A stretch of 9,025 bases of DNA from an uncultured Lachnospiraceae bacterium (GTDB lineage Bacteria; Bacillota; Clostridia; Lachnospirales; Lachnospiraceae): contig CACXEL010000094.1 in assembly GCA_902766655.1 (NCBI GenBank), positions 1 through 9,025 on the forward strand. The letters run 5' to 3'. Positions 1-4,956 of the stretch are shown piece by piece. How positions within the stretch are numbered: position 1 is the first letter of the stretch; each line of letters opens with the position of its first letter. The position numbers and the translations under genes were made by a program. The notes under the pieces are model-generated. The model was not told the DNA's origin and searched no databases. It saw only the letters and a list, made by a program, of their open reading frames with translations.

Positions 1-35
1 AAGACCCGGACTTTTCGAAGCCCGGGTCTTTGTTT
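1..35 (+). terminator. Intrinsic terminator of an upstream gene
   Basis: A perfect 9-bp stem (AAGACCCGG at 1-9 with CCGGGTCTT at 22-30) closes a 12-base loop that can pair further (CTT with AAG). A short T-rich run, TGTTT, follows. The stem starts at the first base of the window, so upstream flanking sequence is unseen. The outer AA/TT pairs and the A-rich left edge mean it could also stop transcription coming from the right. It most likely ends the gene left of the window. Confidence 0.7.
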
Positions 36-51
36 CATCCGATATAAAAGA

Positions 52-93
52 CTGCCGCACTAATCACTTAGTGCGACAGCCCCTTTTCTTTTA
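52..93 (+). terminator. Second intrinsic terminator, probably bidirectional
   Basis: A 12-position stem (52-63 with 68-79, one C/A mismatch) has a tight TCAC loop. It is followed by a pyrimidine tract with runs of T (84-93). On the minus strand the same stem is followed by TCTTTTAT, so it could stop transcription from both sides. Two terminators lie within 93 bases, which suggests insulation between the unseen upstream gene and the rsmD unit. Confidence 0.75.
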
Positions 94-286
94 CTTCCGA
101 TACCTGTGACGGGCCGGAAGACGGCAGCCAAAGCCGAAGACCAGCCAATCTTTTACTCCCGGCACACGAAACGGGCCGGATGGCGGCTGCGGGCAGACGG
201 ATCCAGGGGCCGGCTGTTCTGTTATGATTGGCTCATGAGTTCTATGGTCTCATTTTTCGGGCCATATCCGAAAACGTGCTTTTGGA
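94..286. other. Non-coding stretch with dyads and an imperfect direct repeat
   Basis: I see no convincing gene in this 193-base stretch. An open frame across 106-309 lacks a ribosome binding site and resembles nothing I know. Visible structure includes: an imperfect 20-base direct repeat (109-128 and 171-190, three differences); an 8-bp inverted repeat AGCCAATC (143-150) / GATTGGCT (226-233); the palindrome CTCATGAG (232-239); and a 7-bp hairpin at 254-274. It may hold regulatory sites for the promoter just downstream, or be decayed sequence. Confidence 0.5.
254..274. promoter_or_regulatory. Perfect dyad just upstream of the rsmD promoter
   Basis: TTTTCGG (254-260) and CCGAAAA (268-274) form a perfect 7-bp inverted repeat around a 7-base spacer. 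It ends 12 bases before the -35 hexamer. The size and place fit a binding site for a dimeric regulator, but no such regulator is in the window. It is not a normal terminator because an A run, not a T run, follows on the + strand. Confidence 0.35.
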
Positions 287-315
287 TTGACATAAAAAAG
301 CAAAGGTGATTTAAT
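287..315 (+). promoter_or_regulatory. Strong sigma-A-type promoter for rsmD
   Basis: The -35 hexamer is a perfect TTGACA (287-292). A 17-bp spacer precedes TTTAAT (310-315), one base from the TATAAT consensus. Transcription should start near base 322. This start would put the GTG at 324 almost at the RNA 5' end, which supports the downstream TTG at 402 as the real rsmD start, with an untranslated leader of about 80 bases. Confidence 0.8.
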
Positions 316-383
316 CGTAGGCAGTGAGGAGAGCAGCATCTTCGTCTCCTGAGACGGCGCGGGGCGCCCGGGGAGGCGGATTG

Positions 384-396
384 GGAGAAAGGAAGA
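384..396 (+). promoter_or_regulatory. Ribosome binding site deciding the TTG start of rsmD
   Basis: The purine-rich run GGAGAAAGGAAG ends six bases before the TTG at 402. No comparable site precedes the GTG at 324. A 6-bp hairpin (327-332 with 345-350) lies earlier in the leader. Confidence 0.6.
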
Positions 397-401
397 CAGA
401 T

Positions 402-962
402 TTGAGAGTTATCGCCGGAAGTGCAAGATCAATGCCCATCAGGACTGTCAAGGGGTTGGATGTCCGTCCCACCACGGACCGGACCAAGGAGACCCTGTTC
501 AATATCCTGGCCCCGTGGATTCCGGGCTGCAGTTTTCTCGACCTCTACGCGGGGAGCGGCGCCATCGGGATCGAGGCCCTGAGCCGCGGCGCGAGGCGCG
601 CGGTCTTTGTGGAGCAGTCGAGGCGGGTGCAGGAGCTCATCAGAGAGAACCTGACATTCACCAAACTGATCGATCGGGCAACCATCGTCAAGGGCGACGT
701 GAACGCGGTCCTCAGGACCCTGGAGGGCAAGGGGAAGTTCGACGTCATTTTCATGGATCCCCCCTTTGACCACGGGCTCGAGAAGGAGACTCTCCGGATC
801 CTCACGGAGTGCGACCTCCTGGAGGAGGACGGCATCATCGTGGTCGAGGCCTCACCGAAGACGGACTTCTCCTACCTGGCGGACATGGGCTACAGCAAGG
901 TCAAGGAGCGGGTCTACGGGATGAGCCAGCACATCTTCCTGAAGATGGCAGACCGGGCTTGA
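402..962 (+). CDS. rsmD: 16S rRNA (guanine(966)-N(2))-methyltransferase RsmD
   Basis: RsmD transfers a methyl group from S-adenosylmethionine to N2 of G966 (E. coli numbering) in 16S rRNA during 30S assembly in the cytoplasm. The 186-residue product starts RVIAGSARS, the family's typical N-terminus. It carries the Rossmann SAM-binding motif DLYAGSGAIGIEALSRGA (residues 47-64) and the catalytic DPPF motif (119-122). I chose the TTG at 402 over the GTG at 324 for three reasons: GGAGAAAGGAAG lies just upstream at good spacing, family homology begins there, and the GTG would sit almost at the transcription start. The length matches the usual 180-190 residues. It is the first gene after the promoter at 287-315, and coaD follows, a pairing common in Firmicutes. 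The product is very likely; exact target base is inferred from the family. Confidence 0.93.
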   Translation: MRVIAGSARSMPIRTVKGLDVRPTTDRTKETLFNILAPWIPGCSFLDLYAGSGAIGIEALSRGARRAVFVEQSRRVQELIRENLTFTKLIDRATIVKGDVNAVLRTLEGKGKFDVIFMDPPFDHGLEKETLRILTECDLLEEDGIIVVEASPKTDFSYLADMGYSKVKERVYGMSQHIFLKMADRA

Positions 963-1178
963 GATGAGAGGCGGCCCGCAAAACGCGATGGCACCCTCCG
1001 CTTGCCTGAAGCTCAGGATGGGCTTTAGATGAGGGAGACGCGCATCCGCGTTCCCTGATTGCAAGGAGGGGCCGCAAGAGCAGGCGCCGCGCGTCTGCGC
1101 CAGGCATCAGATGCAGATCCGAGGCAGAATTATGACATCAGTTAGGGGAGCCGCACAGGGCTCCGAAAGGCGGAAAAG
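963..1178. other. rsmD-coaD spacer with serial hairpins, no gene seen
   Basis: This 216-base gap has no credible reading frame and no clear promoter. It contains several short inverted repeats: CCTGA/TCAGG (1005-1017); a 10-bp stem with one bulged G and a four-base loop (1032-1056); GGCGC/GCGCC (1083-1101); GCATC-A-GATGC (1104-1114); and GGAGCC/GGCTCC (1147-1164), the last just before the coaD ribosome binding site. None is followed by a T run, so they do not look like terminators. They could serve RNA processing or stability. Confidence 0.5.
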
Positions 1179-1679
1179 ATGAGAAGAGCAGTCTACCCCG
1201 GCACCTTCGATCCGGTCACCAACGGGCACCTGGACATCATCCGGAGGGCCTCCCAGCAGTTCGACGAGGTCATCGTCGGCGTTCTGGTCAATTCGCAAAA
1301 AACTCCGTTGTTTTCTACTGAAGAACGTGTTAATATACTTAAAGAAGTAACCAGCGATATTCCGAATGTCGTGGTGCGTTCATTTTCAGGACTTTCGGTC
1401 AATTTCGTGGAGGAATGTCAGGCTCAGGTGATCATCAGGGGCCTTCGGGCCATCACGGACTTCGAGTATGAGCTCCAGATGGCGCAGACCAACCGGATCC
1501 TGAATCCGGGGATCGACACCATGTTCCTGATCACGTCCCTTGAGTATGCTTATCTGTCTTCCACGACAGTCAGGGAGGTCGCCGCATTCGGGGAGGATGT
1601 CGGCAGGTTCGTCCCGCCCGTGGTCGCCGAGGCCATGAGGAGAAAATACCTGGAAAAAAAGGCACAGACGGAAGGCTGA
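1179..1679 (+). CDS. coaD: Pantetheine-phosphate adenylyltransferase
   Basis: CoaD joins ATP and 4'-phosphopantetheine to give dephospho-CoA and pyrophosphate, the penultimate step of coenzyme A synthesis. The 166-residue protein opens with [14 protein letters not shown] (residues 6-19), the nucleotidyltransferase T-x-G-H signature with His17. Lys41, the RGLR motif (87-90) and the C-terminal SSTTVRE motif (127-133) match the family; length is typical. The ATG at 1179 is preceded by a modest site, AAAGGCGG. Codons for about residues 37-72 (near 1281-1400) drop to roughly 40% GC, against about 65% just before, and use codons such as ATA and GTA that are rare nearby. The protein motifs stay intact, so the gene looks functional. 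It lies 216 bases after rsmD and is probably read from the same promoter, though an internal or spacer promoter is possible. Confidence 0.97.
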   Translation: MRRAVYPGTFDPVTNGHLDIIRRASQQFDEVIVGVLVNSQKTPLFSTEERVNILKEVTSDIPNVVVRSFSGLSVNFVEECQAQVIIRGLRAITDFEYELQMAQTNRILNPGIDTMFLITSLEYAYLSSTTVREVAAFGEDVGRFVPPVVAEAMRRKYLEKKAQTEG

Positions 1680-1747
1680 CCCCGGGAGAGGGTGAGCCAA
1701 AGCGGACTGCCCAGGTGGTCCGGTCGGGCCGGGAGAAAAATAATAAT

Positions 1748-1753
1748 AAGGAG
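1748..1753 (+). promoter_or_regulatory. Ribosome binding site of the coiled-coil gene
   Basis: AAGGAG precedes the ATG at 1765 by 11 bases, slightly longer than ideal. It follows an A/T-rich stretch (1736-1749) that should keep the site unpaired. A GTG at 1758 is out of frame and is not the start. Confidence 0.55.
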
Positions 1754-1764
1754 AGTGGTGCGTT

Positions 1765-2385
1765 ATGGCCAGCAGAATCGAGCAGATCATTGAAGAAATC
1801 GAAGAATATGTAGACAGCTGCAAGTTCCAGCCCCTGTCTACGACCAAGATCGTAGTCAACAAAGAAGAGCTTGAAGAGCTACTCCGTGAGCTTCGCCTGA
1901 AGACGCCGGACGAGATCAAGAGATATCAGAAGATCATTTCCAACAAGGACGCGATCCTGGCGGATGCCCAGGCCAAGGCCGACGGCATCGTGGCCAACGC
2001 GGAGGCCAGGGCCAAGGAGCTGGTCAGCCAGCATGAGGTCATGCAGCAGGCTTACGCCCAGGCCAACGAGACGATCAACAAGGCCAACGCAGAGGCCCAG
2101 CAGATCCTTGATTCCGCCCAGCAGGACGCGAACAATATCCGCTACTCAGCCATCACCTATACGGACGATATGCTCGCCAACATGGAAGCCATCATGGGCA
2201 ACACCATTTCCGAGTCGCAGGAGAGGTACAATGCCTTCTTCGGATCTCTGCAGGATGCCTACAACATTGTCCGTCAGAACCGTCAGGAGCTTGCGCCGCA
2301 GGCTGCCCGCGCCGAGGAGTCACCCGCTGCCGCCACTTCCTACGATGACTATGATGAGGATGTCAATCTGGACGAGGAAGACTGA
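1765..2385 (+). CDS. Hendecad coiled-coil protein (annotated in relatives as ATPase subunit-like or DivIVA-like)
   Basis: This is a 206-residue soluble, highly charged protein with no membrane segment or catalytic motif. Residues 1-60 form an acidic helical head containing a short Pro-rich turn (FQPLSTTK, 21-28). Residues 66-131 read as six 11-residue repeats rich in Ala, such as ADAQAKADGIV and ANAEARAKELV. This is the hendecad pattern of the b stalk of F-type ATP synthase, which explains why similar proteins are often labelled vacuolar ATPase subunit H. No other ATP synthase gene is present, so a scaffold or cell-division role like DivIVA is as likely. Residues 180-206 are low-complexity and end in an acidic D/E/Y tail, probably disordered. 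From memory, such genes next to coaD are common in Lachnospiraceae. It is the last gene before a strong terminator. Function is unknown. Confidence 0.8.
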   Translation: MASRIEQIIEEIEEYVDSCKFQPLSTTKIVVNKEELEELLRELRLKTPDEIKRYQKIISNKDAILADAQAKADGIVANAEARAKELVSQHEVMQQAYAQANETINKANAEAQQILDSAQQDANNIRYSAITYTDDMLANMEAIMGNTISESQERYNAFFGSLQDAYNIVRQNRQELAPQAARAEESPAAATSYDDYDEDVNLDEED

Positions 2386-2407
2386 TCCAAATTGAGTGAG
2401 ATACAGT

Positions 2408-2442
2408 CGGGGATGTTCTAAGGAGCGTCCCCGCCTTTTTTT
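2408..2442 (+). terminator. Strong intrinsic terminator after the coiled-coil gene
   Basis: CGGGGATG (2408-2415) pairs with CGTCCCCG (2426-2433) through 8 pairs, including one G-T. The 10-base loop is followed by CC and seven T (2436-2442). It ends the rsmD-coaD-coiled-coil unit and makes pepD the start of a separate one. Confidence 0.9.
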
Positions 2443-2446
2443 ACGC

Positions 2447-2567
2447 GAAGCACTTCAGCCCGCCATTTTGGGCGGAAGGCGCTTCTCACAGTTACCCGCA
2501 GGCCCTTCCCGACGCCATGTGCCGGGGAAATGCATGCATGACAGATCACAGACCAAAGGGCCGGTGC
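2447..2567 (+). other. Structured leader region upstream of pepD
   Basis: Two folds can be drawn by eye. The first is a nested hairpin: GAAGC (2447-2451) with GCTTC (2481-2485), enclosing CCGCC (2460-2464) with GGCGG (2471-2475). The second is a long-range stem: GGCCCTT (2501-2507) with AAGGGCC (2556-2562), extendable by GCA/TGC across a GG bulge, enclosing CCCG/CGGG (2508-2526). The fold ends 13 bases before the pepD ribosome binding site. I do not recognise a known riboswitch class. No good promoter is visible, so whether the RNA starts before these elements is unknown. Confidence 0.4.
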
Positions 2568-2580
2568 TGTGCCAGAAATA

Positions 2581-2587
2581 AGGGAGG
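2581..2587 (+). promoter_or_regulatory. Ribosome binding site deciding the pepD start
   Basis: AGGGAGG lies 8 bases before the ATG at 2596. An in-frame GTG at 2569 would add nine residues but has no site of its own and would put this motif inside the coding region. Confidence 0.8.
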
Positions 2588-2595
2588 AACGTAAA

Positions 2596-4038
2596 ATGCA
2601 GGAACTTCAGCCTGAAAATGTCTTTACTTTTTTCGAGGTGATTTCTTCCATACCCAGGGGATCGGGCAATACCAAGGCCATCTCCGATTTTGTGGCGGGC
2701 TTTGCCAGGGAGCGCGAGCTTGACTACGTCCAGGACAAGCTGGGCAACGTCCTGATCCGCAAGGGAGCTACCCCGGGCTACGAGGAGGCACCGGTGGTGA
2801 TCCTCCAGGGCCATATGGACATGGTCTGCGCCAAGACACCTGAGAGCACCCACAATTTTGAGACGGATCCCCTGACGCTTGTCGTGGAGGATGACTATCT
2901 GTACGCCGAGGGTACCACGCTCGGCGGCGATGACGGCATCGCCGTGGCCTATATGCTGGCTATCCTTGACGACGACGAGATCGCCCATCCTGCTCTTGAG
3001 TGCCTCTTCACTGTGGACGAGGAGACCGGTCTTCTCGGCGCTGCGGGCCTGGATGTCTCCATCTTAAAGGGCAAGCGCATGATCAACCTGGATTCCGAGG
3101 ACGAGGGCGTCTTCACGGTCGGCTGCGCAGGCGGTATCCGTGTGGATTCCGTCATTCCCGTGACCCGCGCCGTGGTCCGGGGCTTCCCGGTCCTGGCAGA
3201 GATCCGGGGCCTCAAGGGAGGTCATTCCGGCGAGATGATCGATAAGAGCCGGGCCAACGCCTTAAAGCTCATGGGCCGTCTCCTCTATGAGCTGAACGAT
3301 GCCTTCGCCATCTCCCTCTGCGACGCCACGGGCGGCGAGAAGGACAATGCCATCCCGACCCTGGCCAGGGCCAGATTCGTCATCGACGAGGACGATTTCG
3401 CCGAGGTCAAAAAGTATATCGACAAGTTCCAGGAGAACCTTCGCAAGGAGTACGCCGGCTCCGATGACGGAATCAGCATCACGGTCGAGGGCGGCCGGAC
3501 CCACAAGGTATCCGCCATGTCCCCGGACAGCCAGGACCGCGTCATCGGCTTCCTCATGCAGGTGCCCTACGGTGTCTGCAACATGAGCGGCCTCACGGAG
3601 GGGCTGATCCAGACCTCCAACAACGTCGGCATCATGCGGACCGGCGAGGACAAGTTCGTCTCCACCTCCCTGATCCGCAGCTCCGTCCTCTCCCAGAGAG
3701 ATGCTCTGGCAGCCACCATCCGGAACCTGACCGAGCTGCTCGGCGGCACCGCCCGCGAGAAGGAAGGCTATCCGGCCTGGGAGTTCAACCCCGATTCCCC
3801 GCTCAGGGATACCATGATCGCCGTCTACCAGCAGATGTATGAGGACGATCCCATCATCACCGTCATTCACGGCGGTCTTGAGTGCGGTATCTTCTATGAG
3901 AAGATCAAGGATCTGGACGCTGTCTCCATCGGACCGGACCTTCTGGATATCCACACACCCGGCGAGAAGCTTTCCATCTCCTCCGCCCAGCGTGTCTGGA
4001 ATTTCCTTCTGAGCGTGCTGGCTTCCCTGGCCGCCTGA
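2596..4038 (+). CDS. pepD: Aminoacyl-histidine dipeptidase (M20C family)
   Basis: This cytoplasmic zinc peptidase cleaves Xaa-His dipeptides such as carnosine and often other dipeptides, recycling amino acids. The 480-residue length is normal for the family. Metal and catalytic residues appear in order: GHMDM (His73, Asp75), GGDDG (Asp112), DEETG (catalytic Glu142, ligand Glu143), NLDSEDEG (Asp166), and IHTPGE (His453), with IHGGLECG (His425) as the C-terminal substrate motif. These line up with E. coli PepD residues known from the family. A lid or dimerisation domain should lie between about residues 180 and 400. The ATG at 2596 has a strong site 8 bases upstream, so the longer GTG form from 2569 is unlikely. 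It follows a terminator and a structured leader. No terminator follows it, so the synthetase gene 70 bases downstream may be co-transcribed. Identification is firm; natural substrates are not shown. Confidence 0.96.
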   Translation: MQELQPENVFTFFEVISSIPRGSGNTKAISDFVAGFARERELDYVQDKLGNVLIRKGATPGYEEAPVVILQGHMDMVCAKTPESTHNFETDPLTLVVEDDYLYAEGTTLGGDDGIAVAYMLAILDDDEIAHPALECLFTVDEETGLLGAAGLDVSILKGKRMINLDSEDEGVFTVGCAGGIRVDSVIPVTRAVVRGFPVLAEIRGLKGGHSGEMIDKSRANALKLMGRLLYELNDAFAISLCDATGGEKDNAIPTLARARFVIDEDDFAEVKKYIDKFQENLRKEYAGSDDGISITVEGGRTHKVSAMSPDSQDRVIGFLMQVPYGVCNMSGLTEGLIQTSNNVGIMRTGEDKFVSTSLIRSSVLSQRDALAATIRNLTELLGGTAREKEGYPAWEFNPDSPLRDTMIAVYQQMYEDDPIITVIHGGLECGIFYEKIKDLDAVSIGPDLLDIHTPGEKLSISSAQRVWNFLLSVLASLAA

Positions 4039-4054
4039 CCTGCTTAGCCCGAAA

Positions 4055-4095
4055 CCCGGCCGGGGGCTATGGCCATCGCAGAGATGGCTGGCCCC
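4055..4095 (+). other. Palindrome and hairpin between pepD and the synthetase gene
   Basis: CCCGGCCGGG (4055-4064) is a perfect 10-base palindrome. It overlaps a hairpin whose outer stem is GGGGC (4063-4067) with GCCCC (4091-4095) and inner stem is GCCATC (4072-4077) with GATGGC (4083-4088). No T run follows, so it is not a standard terminator. It ends three bases before the downstream ribosome binding site and could modulate translation or RNA decay. Confidence 0.4.
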
Positions 4096-4108
4096 GAGGG
4101 AGGTGCCT

Positions 4109-4942
4109 ATGGAAATACAGCTCTGGAGAGAGATTCTCCACCCCTATGAGCAGGCAGTGGCCGAGCTGATGGTCAAGTTCCGGTCACTCAGGGAGGAATA
4201 CCGGCGCAACAACCAGTATTCCCCCATTGAGAATGTCTACGGACGCGTCAAGTCGGTCTCCAGCATTCTCGAGAAGATGCAGAGAAAGAACGTTCCTTTT
4301 GAGCGCATGGAGGCGGAGATCGAAGACATCGCCGGCATCCGCATTATCTGTCAGTTCGTGGAGGACATAGAGGCGGTGGCCCGGGTGATCGAGTCCCGCA
4401 CCGATATGCGGGTCATCAGTCTCAAGGACTACCTGACCAACAAGAAGAAGAGCGGATACCGCAGCTTCCATGTTATCATTTCCTATACCGTGCAGACCAT
4501 TCACGGCCCCAAGGATCTTCTGGCGGAAATCCAGATCCGGACCATGGCCATGAACTTCTGGGCGACGACCGAGCATTCGCTCCAGTACAAGTACAAGGGG
4601 CGTATTCCGGAGCACATAACCGAGCAGCTGCAGGAGATCGCGGACGCCATCTTCACCATGGATACGGCCATGGGGCTCGTCAGGAGTGAAATCATCGACT
4701 CCCAGTTGGACTCCCAGCTCCAGACAGAGCTGGTCCGGGGGATCCTTACCTCTATCGAGAACCTCTACCGGGTGGAGAGCGCCCGGGAGGTGGAGAAGAT
4801 CCAGACCGAATTCTACGAGATTTTCAAGTCCGGCGATCTGGATGAGCTGCGGCGGTTCCAGCGGCAGCTGGATATCATCGCCGAAGGTGCCCGGGCCCAG
4901 TCCGTGGAGGACAGGCTGACGGGTCTTGACAGAATCATTTGA
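4109..4942 (+). CDS. Small alarmone synthetase, RelQ/YjbM-like GTP pyrophosphokinase
   Basis: It should transfer pyrophosphate from ATP to GTP or GDP to make (p)ppGpp, the stringent-response signal. The 277-residue protein holds the synthetase domain alone: YGRVKSVSSILEK (44-56), DIAGIRI with Asp73, DYLTNKKKSGYRSFH (107-121) and EIQIRTMAMNFWATTEH (140-156). There is no HD hydrolase, TGS or ACT domain, so it is not a long Rel. It is longer than B. subtilis YjbM (about 211 residues); the extra C-terminal part (roughly 200-277) is helical and charged and may affect oligomerisation or control. I chose ATG 4109 because GGGAGG (4098-4103) sits five bases before it; the GTG at 4103 overlaps that motif. 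rsmF begins 14 bases after its stop, so the two are probably co-transcribed. With no hydrolase partner nearby, breakdown must come from elsewhere. Confidence 0.9.
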   Translation: MEIQLWREILHPYEQAVAELMVKFRSLREEYRRNNQYSPIENVYGRVKSVSSILEKMQRKNVPFERMEAEIEDIAGIRIICQFVEDIEAVARVIESRTDMRVISLKDYLTNKKKSGYRSFHVIISYTVQTIHGPKDLLAEIQIRTMAMNFWATTEHSLQYKYKGRIPEHITEQLQEIADAIFTMDTAMGLVRSEIIDSQLDSQLQTELVRGILTSIENLYRVESAREVEKIQTEFYEIFKSGDLDELRRFQRQLDIIAEGARAQSVEDRLTGLDRII

Positions 4943-4956
4943 TATAAGGAGCAGCC

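Noticed and set aside
222..293. Minus-strand 23-residue frame starting at 293
   Set aside because: No ribosome site or promoter upstream on that strand, and it is short enough to be chance.
106..309. 67-residue open frame in the leader region
   Set aside because: No ribosome binding site, overlaps the rsmD promoter, and the product shows no recognisable pattern.
324..401. Longer rsmD form from the GTG at 324
   Set aside because: The GTG lies about two bases from the predicted transcription start, and the extra 26 residues are unlike the family.
1386..1919. Long minus-strand frame opposite coaD and the coiled-coil gene
   Set aside because: It spans two well-identified + strand genes, is low-complexity serine-rich at one end and has no ribosome site.
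2569..2595. GTG start extending pepD by nine residues
   Set aside because: It would place the strong AGGGAGG motif inside the gene; ATG 2596 is ideally spaced.
4055..4095. Hairpin after pepD as a terminator
   Set aside because: No T run follows the stem on either reading, so termination is unlikely.
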